Assembly (NCBI RefSeq): GCF_900078335.1
Contig: NZ_FKBR01000011.1
Span: 1-64,000, forward strand
DNA length: 64,000 nucleotides
Source of the DNA: Bordetella trematum
GTDB lineage: Bacteria; Pseudomonadota; Gammaproteobacteria; Burkholderiales; Burkholderiaceae_B
Direction of reading: 5' to 3'
Positions 28,779 to 38,085 of this stretch are shown here, piece after piece. The position numbers were made by a program, and so were the translations under genes. Each line of letters opens with the position of its first letter. Positions within the stretch are counted from its first letter, which is position 1. Below the pieces are notes generated by a model that had not been told where the DNA came from, searched no databases, and was given only the letters and a program-made list of their open reading frames with translations.

Positions 28779-29762
28779 AGCGAACATGTCCCTTCTTCCG
28801 CCGATGCGCTGACATCCGCGCGCAACACCCTTCAGACCGAGGCGCAGGCCATCCTGGACCTGCGCGAGCGCCTGGACACCAGTTTCTTCCACGCCGTGGC
28901 CATGCTGCTGGCCTGCAAGGGGCGGGTCGTGGTCAGCGGGCTGGGCAAGACGGGACACATCGCACGCAAGATCGCCGCCACCCTGGCCTCGACCGGCACG
29001 CCCGCTTTCTTCATGCATGCGGCCGAAGCCGCCCATGGCGATCTTGGCATGCTGACCGCCGACGATGTGCTGGTGGCGCTGTCGCACTCCGGCAGCAGCA
29101 GCGAGTTGCTGACCATTCTGCCGCTGGCCCGCCGCCTGGGCGCGGGCGTGATCGCGATTACGGGCAACCCCGACTCCGAGCTGGCGCAACAGGCCGACAT
29201 CCACCTGGACGCCAGCGTCGAACACGAGGCCTGCCCCCTCAACCTGGCCCCGACCGCCAGCACCACCACGGCACTGGCGCTGGGCGATGCCCTGGCGGTC
29301 GCCTGTCTGGAGGCGCGCGGTTTCGGCCCGGCCGACTTCGCCCGCTCGCATCCGGGCGGCGCCCTGGGCCGCCGCCTGCTGACCCATGTGCGCGACGTCA
29401 TGCGCCACGGATCGGCGCTGCCCACGGTGGCCAGCACCGATCCGCTGTTCCGCGCCCTGGAGGAAATGTCGGCCAAGGGCATGGGCATGACGGTCGTGGT
29501 CGATGATCACTTCCGCCCGGTGGGCATCTTCACCGACGGCGACCTGCGTCGCCTGATCGAGCGCCAGGGCGACGTACGCGGCCTGATGGTGGCCGAAGGC
29601 ATGACGCGCAATCCACGCAACATCGATCCCAATGCGCTGGCCGCCGAGGCAGCCGGCATCATGGACACACACCGCCTGAACCAGATGCTGGTCGTCGACG
29701 ACGACGGCGTGCTGATCGGCGCCCTCCACATGCATGACTTGATGGCAGCCAAAGTAGTATGA
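28776..29762 (+). CDS. kdsD: KdsD, arabinose-5-phosphate isomerase
   Basis: A 328-residue enzyme that converts ribulose-5-phosphate to arabinose-5-phosphate, the first step to Kdo. A SIS domain (about 30-180) has [14 protein letters not shown] and [11 protein letters not shown]. Two CBS domains (about 205-328) follow, with HVRDVMRHG and [11 protein letters not shown]. Position at the head of the kdsC-lptCAB operon supports KdsD rather than GutQ. It overlaps kdsC by 4 bases (ATGA). Confidence 0.94.
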   Translation: MSEHVPSSADALTSARNTLQTEAQAILDLRERLDTSFFHAVAMLLACKGRVVVSGLGKTGHIARKIAATLASTGTPAFFMHAAEAAHGDLGMLTADDVLVALSHSGSSSELLTILPLARRLGAGVIAITGNPDSELAQQADIHLDASVEHEACPLNLAPTASTTTALALGDALAVACLEARGFGPADFARSHPGGALGRRLLTHVRDVMRHGSALPTVASTDPLFRALEEMSAKGMGMTVVVDDHFRPVGIFTDGDLRRLIERQGDVRGLMVAEGMTRNPRNIDPNALAAEAAGIMDTHRLNQMLVVDDDGVLIGALHMHDLMAAKVV

Positions 29763-30370
29763 CGATGACGACGCCCCCCCGCCTTGCCCATCCGGCCGAA
29801 GCCCTGCTGCTGGCCCGTGTCGCCCAGCCGGTACGCGAACGCGCAGCCGCCGTACGCCTCATGGTGTTCGATGTCGACGGCGTGCTGACCGACGGCAGCC
29901 TATACTTCGGCGAACAGGGCGAGATGCTCAAGCGTTTCAATGCGCTGGACGGCCATGGCCTGCGTCTGCTGATGGAAAGCGGCATCAAAGTGGCGTTGAT
30001 CACCGGGCGCGCCGGCCCGATCACGGCGCGCCGGGCCGCCGAACTGGGCATTGCCGAACTGATGCAGGGCGTGCGCGACAAGGGCGCAGCCCTGACTGAA
30101 CTTGCGCAACGCCTGGGCATCCAACTCAATCAGACCGGGTTCATGGGCGATGACATCATCGACCTGCCCGCCATGCAGCGCGCCGGCTTTGCCGCCAGCG
30201 TAAGCAACGCGCCGGCCTATGTGGCGCAGGCTGCGCACTGGGTATCGACCCAGCCGGGCGGCAGCGGTGCGGCACGCGAGTGCTGCGACCTGCTGCTGGC
30301 AGCCCAGGGCCGGCTGGGTGCCTTCCTGAACACGCCCGCCGTCCTGACCGGCCCCGGCGCCATCCAGTAA
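29759..30370 (+). CDS. kdsC: KdsC, Kdo-8-phosphate phosphatase
   Basis: A 203-residue HAD-family (subclass C0) phosphatase that removes phosphate from Kdo-8-phosphate. The nucleophile motif is [16 protein letters not shown], followed by [14 protein letters not shown] and [12 protein letters not shown]. The cap-less HAD form and length fit KdsC. It lies between kdsD and lptC in the LPS operon. Confidence 0.93.
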   Translation: MTMTTPPRLAHPAEALLLARVAQPVRERAAAVRLMVFDVDGVLTDGSLYFGEQGEMLKRFNALDGHGLRLLMESGIKVALITGRAGPITARRAAELGIAELMQGVRDKGAALTELAQRLGIQLNQTGFMGDDIIDLPAMQRAGFAASVSNAPAYVAQAAHWVSTQPGGSGAARECCDLLLAAQGRLGAFLNTPAVLTGPGAIQ

Positions 30371-30383
30371 CCCATAGGTTTCC

Positions 30384-31013
30384 ATGAAAGACCGCTTCCC
30401 CTCGCTGATTGCGCTGTTCCTGCTGCTGAGCCTGGTGGCCGGCACCTGGTGGGCAGCCGATTATGCGCAGCGGGCCATCCCCATCGATCCGCCGCGCCGC
30501 ATCACCCACGAAAAGGACGCCTGGTCGCGTAATTTCGTGATGTTGCGCACCGACGCGCAGGGCAAGCCCATCAACCGCCTGGAGGGCGCCTACGGCGAGC
30601 ACTTCCCGGACGACGACTCGTATCACATCACCTCGCCACGGGCGATCGGCCAGCAGGCCAACAACCCCATCACGGTGGCGGTCTCCAAGACCGCCATCAT
30701 GGAAGACGGCGGCAAGCGCATCGTCATGAATGGCCAGGCGCACGTCTCGCGCAGCGCCGATGCCCGCAATGACGCGCTCGATGTACGCAGCGAGCAGCTG
30801 ATCCTGCTGCCCGACGACGACGTGGTCTATACCGACCTGCCCGCCCGGGTCGTCAAAGGCAACTCACGCATGAACGGCACCGGCATGCGATACAACAACA
30901 AGACGCGCCAGCTGGAAGTGCATGCCTCGACCGGTGTCGAGATCGCCCCGGCCGACTCCCGCCCGGCGGCCCCCCGCAGCGCGCCTGACAACCAGAACCC
31001 GACAACACCATGA
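30384..31013 (+). CDS. lptC: LptC, LPS transport periplasmic bridge protein
   Basis: A 209-residue inner-membrane-anchored protein. A single N-terminal helix (about 7-28) precedes a beta-rich periplasmic domain (LptC/YrbK family), with MLRTDAQGKPINRLEGAYGEHFPDD and HITSP near the start and YNNKTRQLEVHA near the end. It accepts LPS from LptB2FG and passes it to LptA. It overlaps lptA by 4 bases. Confidence 0.88.
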   Translation: MKDRFPSLIALFLLLSLVAGTWWAADYAQRAIPIDPPRRITHEKDAWSRNFVMLRTDAQGKPINRLEGAYGEHFPDDDSYHITSPRAIGQQANNPITVAVSKTAIMEDGGKRIVMNGQAHVSRSADARNDALDVRSEQLILLPDDDVVYTDLPARVVKGNSRMNGTGMRYNNKTRQLEVHASTGVEIAPADSRPAAPRSAPDNQNPTTP

Positions 31014-31609
31014 CCCCTTTCCGGACTTTCCTGGCGTCCAGCCTGGCCGGCCTCGCCACGGCCCTGTGCACGCCGGCCCTGGCCCAATCATCCTCGGCCG
31101 AAGCTCCCAGCACGCTGATTCTCTCCGACTCGCTGCACTATGACGACGTCAAGCGGCAAAGCGTCTTCACCGGCAACGTGTCCCTGACCCGCGGCCTGAT
31201 GACCCTGCATGCCGACAAGCTGGACGTACGCGAAGACGCCAAGGGCGGCCAGTTCGGCACCGCCACCGCCAACAAGGGCAAGCTGGTACGCATCCGCCAG
31301 GAGCGGCCCGAAACCTTCGAGGTGATCGAGGGCGAAGGCCTGCGGGCCGAGTACGACGGCAGCAAAAGCCAGTTCGATCTGATCGGCAAGGCCGTGGTCA
31401 CGCGCTTCATCTGTGGCAAGCCCTTCGACACCATTCGTGGCGAACGGGTGCGCTACAACGAAAAAACCGGCACCTACCAGGCCGAAGGCGGACCCAACTC
31501 GTCGGCCCCGGGAGGACGGGTGCGTTCGTTCTCGCCGCCGCGCGCCAAGGCCGACGCCGCCATCGCCGAATGCCGCGCCCAGTCCGGCCGTGGCGCCAAA
31601 TCGAAGTAA
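31010..31609 (+). CDS. lptA: LptA, periplasmic LPS transport protein
   Basis: A 199-residue OstA-fold protein with a Sec signal peptide (about 1-24, cut near ALAQS). The beta-jellyroll blocks [22 protein letters not shown] and [15 protein letters not shown] are typical of LptA. It bridges LptC and LptD across the periplasm. The gap to lptB is 16 bases. Confidence 0.9.
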   Translation: MTPFRTFLASSLAGLATALCTPALAQSSSAEAPSTLILSDSLHYDDVKRQSVFTGNVSLTRGLMTLHADKLDVREDAKGGQFGTATANKGKLVRIRQERPETFEVIEGEGLRAEYDGSKSQFDLIGKAVVTRFICGKPFDTIRGERVRYNEKTGTYQAEGGPNSSAPGGRVRSFSPPRAKADAAIAECRAQSGRGAKSK

Positions 31610-31625
31610 ATCGCCGCCCCCACTT

Positions 31626-32417
31626 ATGACGCACCCTTTCGCGAACACCTCCTCCGCCACGCTTGCCGCGGGCCAGCAAGGCAATCTGCGCGCCACCGGA
31701 CTGCGCAAGACCTATAACGGCCGCACTGTGGTGCAGGACGTCTCGCTATCCGTGCAAAGCGGCGAAGTGGTCGGCCTGCTTGGCCCCAACGGCGCTGGCA
31801 AGACAACCAGCTTCTACATGATCGTCGGGCTGGTGCCGGCCGATGCCGGACGCATCGAGATCGACGGCGACGACATCACGGCCATGCCCATCCACAAGCG
31901 CGCGCGCAAGGGGTTGTCGTACCTGCCCCAGGACGCCTCGGTGTTCCGCCGCCTGACGGTAGAGCAGAACATCCGCGCCGTGCTGGAACTGCAGCTCGAT
32001 GCGCAGGGCAAACCGCTGTCGGGCCCGCGCATCAACGAGGGCCTGGAAGCCCTGCTGGACGAATTGCAGATCGGCCATATCCGCAGCAGCACCGCCATCT
32101 CGCTGTCGGGTGGCGAGCGCCGGCGCGTCGAGATCGCGCGCGCCCTGGCCACCAACCCGCGCTTCATCCTGCTCGACGAACCGTTTGCCGGCGTGGACCC
32201 GATCGCGGTCATCGAGATCCAGCGCATCGTGCGCTTTCTCAAGGGCCGGGGCATCGGGGTGCTGATCACCGACCACAACGTGCGTGAAACCCTGGGGATC
32301 TGCGACCGGGCCTACATCATCAGCGAAGGCAAGGTGCTGACCGACGGCCACCCCGACGAGATCGTGGGCGATCCGGCCGTGCGGCGCGTCTATCTGGGCG
32401 AACACTTCCGCATGTAG
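31626..32417 (+). CDS. lptB: LptB, ATPase of the LPS transport ABC complex
   Basis: A 263-residue ABC ATPase. Walker A is [10 protein letters not shown], the Q-loop region is [20 protein letters not shown], the signature is [15 protein letters not shown], and Walker B is [13 protein letters not shown]. The ATG at 31626 gives a slightly long N-terminus; the conserved domain starts at about residue 24. The partner genes lptF and lptG are not in this window. A strong terminator follows. Confidence 0.95.
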   Translation: MTHPFANTSSATLAAGQQGNLRATGLRKTYNGRTVVQDVSLSVQSGEVVGLLGPNGAGKTTSFYMIVGLVPADAGRIEIDGDDITAMPIHKRARKGLSYLPQDASVFRRLTVEQNIRAVLELQLDAQGKPLSGPRINEGLEALLDELQIGHIRSSTAISLSGGERRRVEIARALATNPRFILLDEPFAGVDPIAVIEIQRIVRFLKGRGIGVLITDHNVRETLGICDRAYIISEGKVLTDGHPDEIVGDPAVRRVYLGEHFRM

Positions 32418-32440
32418 CCATGCCCCCGCTGCGTCCTGCA

Positions 32441-32470
32441 AACCGCTGTCCCGCGACAGCGGTTTTTTTT
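32441..32470 (+). terminator. Strong rho-independent terminator after lptB
   Basis: A perfect 10-bp stem (aaccgctgtc with gacagcggtt) closes a CCGC loop and is followed by eight T residues (32463-32470). It ends the kdsD-lptB operon and separates it from hpf. Confidence 0.93.
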
Positions 32471-32736
32471 GCCTGCGCAGTGTGCAGCGCAACACGGGAG
32501 GGTCAGTCCCCGGAGAGATCGGCCAACGCCGGATACCCCTTGTCAGAAGCGCTATCCGTCTCTTTCCAAGGCTTGATCCAACACCCTTGTATTCGGGCAA
32601 GGAGTCTATACACTAGTACTCAAGGAGCCGGATTTTCCGGCCCGTATCCGCAAAGCAAAGGAGGCTGTCCAACGCGGTACAACGCGCAATCTGCGCAACC
32701 TGTTTTCCCATTCTCTTTCTGGAAGGAGAGCGCACT
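32471..32736 (+). promoter_or_regulatory. hpf promoter and leader region
   Basis: A candidate promoter has TTGTAT (32587-32592) and TACACT (32609-32614) with a 16-base spacer. This implies a leader of about 115 bases before hpf, whose start has a good GGAGAG ribosome site. No sigma-54 -24/-12 element and no remnant of rpoN is visible in this gap. Confidence 0.5.
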
Positions 32737-33075
32737 ATGAACCTGAGCATCAGCGGTCGTCGCCTCGACGTCACCCCGGCCATCCGGGAATATGTCACGA
32801 ACAAACTGGCGCGTGTATTGCGACACTTCGACCATGTGATCGATACCCAGGTCATGCTCTCGGTGGAGCCCCTGCGGCACAAAGCCGAAATCACGATGCA
32901 TCTCAGCGGCAAGGATATCCATTGCGAAGCCGTGGATGAGAACCTGTACGCCGCGATAGACCTTCTGATCGACAAACTGGACCGCCAGGTCATCAAGCAC
33001 AAGGACAAGCTGCAAAATCACGCCAACGAGTCCGTGAAGCGACACAGCGCCGCCGAAAGCGCGCCGCAACCCTAA
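32737..33075 (+). CDS. hpf: Hpf, short-form ribosome hibernation promoting factor
   Basis: A 112-residue S30AE/Hpf protein that binds the 30S subunit and promotes 100S dimer formation in slow growth. It begins MNLSISGRRLDVTPAIREYV and has KAEITMHLSGKDIHCEA and the DLLIDKLDRQVIKHKDK helix. Length fits the short Hpf/YhbH type. It sits in the usual lptB-(rpoN)-hpf-ptsN context, but rpoN is absent. Confidence 0.93.
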   Translation: MNLSISGRRLDVTPAIREYVTNKLARVLRHFDHVIDTQVMLSVEPLRHKAEITMHLSGKDIHCEAVDENLYAAIDLLIDKLDRQVIKHKDKLQNHANESVKRHSAAESAPQP

Positions 33076-33123
33076 TCCCGCGCCTCACACCCTCTCGTGG
33101 CGGCCCGCCGCCCATCCTGACCT

Positions 33124-33185
33124 GAGCTGAAACAGCTCGTATCGGAACCGATGTCCCCCCTTTTGCATTACCGGGCGGACATCGG
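33124..33185 (+). other. Two hairpins in the hpf-ptsN gap
   Basis: GAGCTG-aaa-CAGCTC (33124-33138) is followed by a longer inverted repeat, CCGATGTCC (33148-33156) with GGACATCGG (33177-33185). No T tract follows, so these are not classical terminators; they could stabilise the hpf 3' end. Confidence 0.45.
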
Positions 33186-33280
33186 CCCCCTTCCCCGGCT
33201 TTCCCAAAATCCAACACCTCGCTTCCCACCAGTGCGCAGTCGGTCTATGCTTGCGTGCTCATCGCCTGCATCGCCTTTTT

Positions 33281-33317
33281 TTGCACCGCGTCATATAACC
33301 CTATAATGATCCGCATG
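33281..33317 (+). promoter_or_regulatory. ptsN promoter with consensus -10 at the start codon
   Basis: A perfect TATAAT (33302-33307) has TTGCAC (33281-33286) upstream with a 15-base spacer. The -10 box ends 8 bases before the ptsN ATG at 33315, so the transcript would begin at or within a base of the start codon. No ribosome site precedes that ATG. Confidence 0.6.
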
Positions 33318-33770
33318 AATCACTTGTCGCGCATCCTCCCCGCCGGCAACGTCGTGCTCGATATGCTCGCTACCAGCAAAAAACGGGCGTTCGAACAAGC
33401 CGGTCTGCTCTTTGAAAACCACCATGGGCTGGCCCGATCGGTCGTGTTCGACAGCCTGTTCGCCCGCGAGCGTCTGGGCTCCACGGCGCTGGGGCAAGGC
33501 GTGGCCGTGCCGCACGGCCGCGTCAAGGGCCTGGACCAGGCTGTGGCCGCCTTCATCCGCCTGGCGCAGCCCATTCCCTTCGATGCGCCTGACGGCCAAC
33601 CCGTTTCGATGCTGCTGTGCCTGCTGGTCCCCGAGACCGCAACGCAGCAGCACCTGGACATCCTGGCCGAACTGGCGCAGCTGATGTCCAACAAGACCCT
33701 GCGTGAAGCACTGGCCACCGAGACAGACCCGGCCGAAGTGCACCGCATCCTCACGACAGGTCAGCTCTGA
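33315..33770 (+). CDS. ptsN: PtsN, EIIA-Ntr phosphotransferase regulator
   Basis: A 151-residue EIIA-Ntr protein of the nitrogen-related PTS. The phosphorylated His is in [10 protein letters not shown] (about H67). It begins [18 protein letters not shown], the conserved start; an in-frame ATG three codons earlier (33306) overlaps the -10 box and is less likely. It is a regulatory phosphoryl acceptor that in other proteobacteria controls potassium uptake and nitrogen or envelope responses. hprK follows 11 bases later. Confidence 0.92.
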   Translation: MNHLSRILPAGNVVLDMLATSKKRAFEQAGLLFENHHGLARSVVFDSLFARERLGSTALGQGVAVPHGRVKGLDQAVAAFIRLAQPIPFDAPDGQPVSMLLCLLVPETATQQHLDILAELAQLMSNKTLREALATETDPAEVHRILTTGQL

Positions 33771-33781
33771 GGCACCGTCCC

Positions 33782-34708
33782 ATGCTCACCGTCCAGGAAC
33801 TGATCGACGACAACGCCGACACCATCCCCTTTCACTGGATTGCCGGGCAGGGGTCGGCCGATCGCAGCATCTCCGACGACGGCCTGGGCGCCGCCGACCT
33901 GGTCGGCCACCTGAATCTGATCCACCCCTCGCGCATCCAGGTCTTCGGCCAGGAAGAACTGGCCTACTACACCCGCTTTGACCTGCGCCGCCGCATCCAT
34001 CACATGGATGAGTTGCTGATCGGCGGCGTGCCGGCGATCCTGCTGGCCGATGGCCTGTCCCCTCCCCAGGACCTGATCGACCAGTGCGACCAGCATCAGG
34101 TGCCGCTGTTGTCCACGCCGGTGGCGGCAGCCCAGCTCATCGACCTGCTGCGCATCTATCTGGGCAAGAAACTCGCCCCCACCACCACGGTGCACGGCGT
34201 GTTCATGGACGTGCTGGGCGTGGGCGTGCTGATTACCGGCGAATCCGGCCTGGGCAAGAGCGAGCTGGCGCTGGAACTGATCTCGCGCGGGCACGGCCTG
34301 GTGGCCGATGACGCGGTCGAGTTTTCCCGCACCGCCCCCAACATGATCGAGGGCCACTGCCCGCAACTGCTGCAGAACCTGCTGGAAGTGCGCGGCCTGG
34401 GCCTGCTCGATATCCGCACCATCTTCGGCGAGACCTCGGTGCGCCGCAAGATGCGCCTGAAGCTCATCGTGCACCTGGTGCGTGCCACGGCCCAGGACAA
34501 ATTCGAACGCCTGCCGCTGCAGGACATCACCCAGGACATGCTGGGCCTGCCGGTGCGCAAAGTGATGCTGCAGGTGGCGGCCGGACGCAACCTGGCCGTG
34601 CTGGTCGAGGCGGCCGTGCGCAATACCATACTGAAGCTGCGCGGCATCGATACCCTGGGCGAATTCATGGAACGCCAGGCCATGGCGATCCTGCAAAGCA
34701 GCAAATAG
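33782..34708 (+). CDS. hprK: HprK, HPr kinase/phosphorylase
   Basis: A 308-residue bifunctional enzyme that phosphorylates and dephosphorylates a seryl residue on HPr. The Walker A loop GESGLGKSE lies at about 153-161, and the HprK signature [17 protein letters not shown] follows. Its N-terminal DRTGG-type domain is present (about 1-130). It lies with ptsN and rapZ, as in many beta- and alphaproteobacteria that lack a full sugar PTS. HPr and EI genes are not in this window. Confidence 0.93.
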   Translation: MLTVQELIDDNADTIPFHWIAGQGSADRSISDDGLGAADLVGHLNLIHPSRIQVFGQEELAYYTRFDLRRRIHHMDELLIGGVPAILLADGLSPPQDLIDQCDQHQVPLLSTPVAAAQLIDLLRIYLGKKLAPTTTVHGVFMDVLGVGVLITGESGLGKSELALELISRGHGLVADDAVEFSRTAPNMIEGHCPQLLQNLLEVRGLGLLDIRTIFGETSVRRKMRLKLIVHLVRATAQDKFERLPLQDITQDMLGLPVRKVMLQVAAGRNLAVLVEAAVRNTILKLRGIDTLGEFMERQAMAILQSSK

Positions 34709-34790
34709 GCGGGGCCATACCCCTCATTGATGCATGCGCGCAACCTCGCCGCCGGCGAGGCCGCCGGCCCGGCCGTGGCCGCGCAATTCA

Positions 34791-34808
34791 TGCCACAATC
34801 ACAGCATG
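34791..34808 (+). promoter_or_regulatory. Extended -10 element at the rapZ start codon
   Basis: TGc-CACAAT (34791-34799) is an extended -10 pattern. It ends 7 bases before the rapZ ATG (34806), and no ribosome site is present, so the message would be leaderless. The 97-base gap after hprK leaves room for an independent promoter. Confidence 0.4.
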
Positions 34809-35678
34809 TTAAGAGTCGTCCTCATTACCGGCATCTCCGGCTCTGGCAAGTCGGTGGCCCTGCGTATGCTCGAAGACGCAGGTTTTACCTGCGTGGACAA
34901 CCTGCCGCTGCGCTTTCTGACCGAGTTCGTCGCAGCCGCCCGCGATGACGGCATGGAGCGCGTGGCGGCCGCCATCGACGTGCGTTCGCCGGGCCAGCTG
35001 GCCGAGTTGCCCAACGTCATCACGGCCTTGCGCGCCATGGGCACGCAGCTCTCGGTGGTCTTCCTGGACGCCAGCACCGCCACCCTGACCCAACGCTATT
35101 CCGAATCGCGCCGCCGCCACCCCCTCACCGATCGGGCGGCACGCGGCGGACAATCGCTGTCGCTGGCCGACTGCATCGACATGGAGCGCGAACTGCTCGC
35201 GCCGGTGCGTGACCAGGAACATGTCATCGACACCTCCGACCTGACTCCGGGCCAGCTGCGCGCCTGGATCCGCGAGCTGATCGACGCCGACCGCTCCCCG
35301 CTGGTGCTGACCTTCGAATCCTTTGCGTTCAAGCGGGGCGTACCCAACGACGCCGACCTGGTGTTCGACGTGCGCTGCCTGCCCAACCCCTATTACGACC
35401 GCCACCTGCGCCCGCTCACCGGGCGCGACCAGCCGGTGGCCGAGTGGCTGTCGGGCTTCGAGATCGTCCAGCGCATGGTCGATGACATCGACGGCTTTCT
35501 GCGCCGTTGGCTGCCGCAATACACCCTGGACACCCGCAACTACCTGACGGTCGCCATCGGCTGTACGGGGGGACAGCACCGCTCGGTCTATGTGGTCGAG
35601 GAACTGGCCCGCCGCTTCAGCGAGCACGACCCGCTGCTGGTGCGCCACCGCTCCCAGTTGCCCAAAGACCCGGCATGA
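34806..35678 (+). CDS. rapZ: RapZ, RNA-binding P-loop nucleotidase
   Basis: A 290-residue RapZ/YvcJ-family protein. Walker A GISGSGKS is at 9-16; conserved blocks include CVDNLPLRFL, RRRHPLT and TVAIGCTGGQHRSVYVVEELA near the end. In enterobacteria RapZ directs RNase E to the GlmZ small RNA to control glucosamine-6-phosphate synthase. Whether that applies in Alcaligenaceae is not known. It overlaps rlpA by 4 bases. Confidence 0.93.
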   Translation: MLRVVLITGISGSGKSVALRMLEDAGFTCVDNLPLRFLTEFVAAARDDGMERVAAAIDVRSPGQLAELPNVITALRAMGTQLSVVFLDASTATLTQRYSESRRRHPLTDRAARGGQSLSLADCIDMERELLAPVRDQEHVIDTSDLTPGQLRAWIRELIDADRSPLVLTFESFAFKRGVPNDADLVFDVRCLPNPYYDRHLRPLTGRDQPVAEWLSGFEIVQRMVDDIDGFLRRWLPQYTLDTRNYLTVAIGCTGGQHRSVYVVEELARRFSEHDPLLVRHRSQLPKDPA

Positions 35679-36541
35679 GCGTGCGCCGCCTGCCGACCCT
35701 GGCCGTCCTGATGCTGGTCCTGATCCTGGCCGGCTGCGGCACCAGCAGCAAGCGCGGCGGCGCCTATTACAAGGATGACGGCCCGCACGCTTCGGTGCCC
35801 TCCAACCTGGACAGCATCCCGGACGCCGTGCCACGCCTGGAACCCCTGGCCAGCGGCCCGAACCGTCCCTACGTGGTATTCGGCAAGCGCTATGTGCCCG
35901 ACACCTCGGAGCGCCCCTATCGAAAGGAAGGCCTGGCCTCCTGGTACGGCAAGAAGTTCCACGGCAACCCGACGTCCAATGGCGAGTCCTACGACATGTA
36001 CCAGATGACGGCGGCCCACCCGACCCTGCCCATCCCCAGCTACGCGCGGGTGACGAGCCGGATCAATGGGCGCAGCATCATCGTGCGGGTCAACGACCGC
36101 GGCCCCTTTCACAGCGACCGCATCATGGATCTGTCTTATGTAGCGGCGCACAAACTGGGCATCATCGGCCCGGGCAGCGGCCCCGTGCTGGTCGAGCGCA
36201 TCCTGCCGGCCGAAATCCGCGCCATGCAAAACGCTGAGCCCGGCACAGCGCCGCAGGTCTATGCCCTGCCGCAAGCGCCTGCGGCGCGCCCCGTGACCCT
36301 GGCGACGGGGCCGGGGATCTATCTGCAACTGGGTGCCTTCAGCCAGGCGGACAACGCCCACAAGCTGGCCAACCGGGTCAATGACATCCTGGCCAGCGCC
36401 GGCCCCGCAGCCACCATCGAGCAGACCTCCGGCCTGTTCCGCGTACGGATGGGGCCCTATGCCTCGCGCGAGGCGGCCCAGCAGGCAGCCTCGCAGCTGG
36501 CCGAGCAGACCGGCCTGATGCCCAGCGTGGCCGCGCAATAA
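35675..36541 (+). CDS. rlpA: RlpA, septal lytic transglycosylase lipoprotein
   Basis: A 288-residue lipoprotein. The lipobox LAGC is at 18-21 after a hydrophobic signal. A double-psi beta-barrel (about 88-185) has EGLASWYGKKFHGNPTSNGE and VRVNDRGPFHSDRIMDLS, followed by a C-terminal SPOR domain (about 208-285, GIYLQLGAFSQADNAH). SPOR binds denuded peptidoglycan at the septum. The ATGA overlap with rapZ indicates cotranscription. Confidence 0.93.
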   Translation: MSVRRLPTLAVLMLVLILAGCGTSSKRGGAYYKDDGPHASVPSNLDSIPDAVPRLEPLASGPNRPYVVFGKRYVPDTSERPYRKEGLASWYGKKFHGNPTSNGESYDMYQMTAAHPTLPIPSYARVTSRINGRSIIVRVNDRGPFHSDRIMDLSYVAAHKLGIIGPGSGPVLVERILPAEIRAMQNAEPGTAPQVYALPQAPAARPVTLATGPGIYLQLGAFSQADNAHKLANRVNDILASAGPAATIEQTSGLFRVRMGPYASREAAQQAASQLAEQTGLMPSVAAQ

Positions 36542-36557
36542 GCGCATCCTCGCCTTC

Positions 36558-37115
36558 TTACCAGGGCAGATCCATCTGACCGTCGTTCACACGCCGTGCC
36601 CGGGCGGCCTGGCTGCTGTAGCGGTTACCTTCGTGCAGCAGCAGTTCGCGCTTGCGGGCCAGGCCGCCACCGAAACCGGTCAAGGAGGTGTCGCTGCCGA
36701 TCACCCGGTGACAGGGAATGATGATGGAAATGGGGTTGCGCCCGACCGCCTGGGCCAGGGCGCGCGCCGCGCCCGGCTGCCCCAGCCGGCGCGCCAGTTC
36801 GCCGTAACCGACGGTCGTCCCGAAGGGCAGCGCCAACAGGCCATCCCAGACCTTGCGTTGAAATGGCGTGCCTTGCGGCGCCAGCGGCAGATCGAAATCC
36901 CGCCGCTCGCCGGCGAACCAGGCCTTCAGTTGCCCCGCGGCCTGCACAAGCCAGCGTTGCTGCTGGGGCGAGGCCTCGGCCACGCCAGGCTCTGCCAGAT
37001 CTGTCTGATCCATGAACCACAGGCCACACAGCCCGGCCTCGCTGGCCATCAAGCGCACCGCGCCCAGCGGCGTACCGGTTTCCAGGGCTGCCGCCTCGGC
37101 GATCACCCGGCTCAT
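36558..37115 (-). CDS. ogt: Methylated-DNA-[protein]-cysteine methyltransferase
   Basis: A 185-residue suicide DNA repair enzyme that removes O6-methylguanine. The active-site PCHRV block (IIIPCHRVIGSD) lies at about 132-143, preceded by FQRKVWDGLLALPFGTTVGYGELA. There is no Ada regulatory domain, so it is the Ogt form. The start at 37115 overlaps the rsmI stop by 4 bases. It is convergent with rlpA. Confidence 0.9.
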   Translation of the reverse strand: MSRVIAEAAALETGTPLGAVRLMASEAGLCGLWFMDQTDLAEPGVAEASPQQQRWLVQAAGQLKAWFAGERRDFDLPLAPQGTPFQRKVWDGLLALPFGTTVGYGELARRLGQPGAARALAQAVGRNPISIIIPCHRVIGSDTSLTGFGGGLARKRELLLHEGNRYSSQAARARRVNDGQMDLPW

Positions 37116-38044
37116 GCACGTTCCTTGCGCGCCAGGGCGCGCTGATACAGCACGTCGCGCGGCTGGCCGGTGACCTTGGCGGCCACCCGGGCCGCGTCGC
37201 GCACCGACACGGTTTCCAGCAGCGCATCGAGCAGGGTGTCGACCGCCGGGTCGGCCTGCGCGTCTTCGTCTTCGAGCGGCGCCGCATGCAGGATGAGAAC
37301 GAACTCGCCCTGCTCGCGGTGGCTGTCGGCTGCCAGCCAGGCGGCGGCCTCGCCCAGGGCAAAGGTGTCGATCTCCTCGAAACGTTTGGTGAGTTCGCGC
37401 GCCACGGTGAGCTGGCGTTGCGGGCCGCAGACCTGCAACAGATCGGCCAGGGTGGCCGCCAGCCGATGCGGCGATTCGAACATCAGCACCGGCGCGGGCA
37501 AGGCGGCCCACTGGGCCAGCCAGCGCTGGCGGGCAACCGCCTTGGGCGGCGCGAATCCGGCAAAAGCGAAGGCCGGATTCTCGTCGCTGGTCACGCCGCT
37601 GCCCATGAGGGCGGTGATGACGGCGCTGGGCCCGGGGATGGGCAACACCGGATGGCCGGCGGCCCGCACCGCACGCACGATGCGTGCGCCCGGGTCGCTC
37701 ACGGCCGGCGCACCGGCATCGGACACCAGCGCCACACGCTCTCCGCGAGCCAGACGGTCGCAGATGGCCTGGGCGGCCTGGGCCTCGTTGTGCCGATGGG
37801 CAGCCATCAGCGGCGTACTCACGCCCCAGGCATCGAGCAGCGCACGGCTGGCGCGCGTGTCTTCCGCAGCGATCACATCGGCGCGCGCCAGCGCCTGCCA
37901 GGCGCGCAGCCCCAGATCGCCCAGATTGCCGATCGGGGTGGCCACCACGTACAGCGCGCCCTCGGGCCAATGCTGGCCCGCCACGCGTTCGGCGACCCGA
38001 CGCCAGGCGTCGCCGGCAAGCTGAGGGGTGACTTCTTCATTCAT
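37112..38044 (-). CDS. rsmI: RsmI, 16S rRNA 2'-O-methyltransferase
   Basis: A 310-residue tetrapyrrole-methylase-fold enzyme that methylates the ribose of C1402 in 16S rRNA. It has LYVVATPIGNLGDL, VIAAEDTR, LVSDAGAPAVSDPG and VLPIPGPSAVI. It is divergent from yraN with a 41-base gap, whereas in enterobacteria lpoA lies between them; no lpoA is present here. ogt follows with overlap. Confidence 0.94.
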   Translation of the reverse strand: MNEEVTPQLAGDAWRRVAERVAGQHWPEGALYVVATPIGNLGDLGLRAWQALARADVIAAEDTRASRALLDAWGVSTPLMAAHRHNEAQAAQAICDRLARGERVALVSDAGAPAVSDPGARIVRAVRAAGHPVLPIPGPSAVITALMGSGVTSDENPAFAFAGFAPPKAVARQRWLAQWAALPAPVLMFESPHRLAATLADLLQVCGPQRQLTVARELTKRFEEIDTFALGEAAAWLAADSHREQGEFVLILHAAPLEDEDAQADPAVDTLLDALLETVSVRDAARVAAKVTGQPRDVLYQRALARKERA

Positions 38045-38085
38045 ACGGCAACCACTGCGGGGGGAAAGACTGTCAGTGTAGCCCC
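38045..38085. promoter_or_regulatory. Very short divergent promoter region, rsmI and yraN
   Basis: Only 41 bases separate the two start codons. TACACT read on the minus strand (38075-38080) could serve rsmI, and CAGTGT within TGtCAGTGT on the plus strand (38071-38079) ends 7 bases before the yraN ATG. No ribosome site precedes yraN. The elements are weak individually. Confidence 0.3.
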
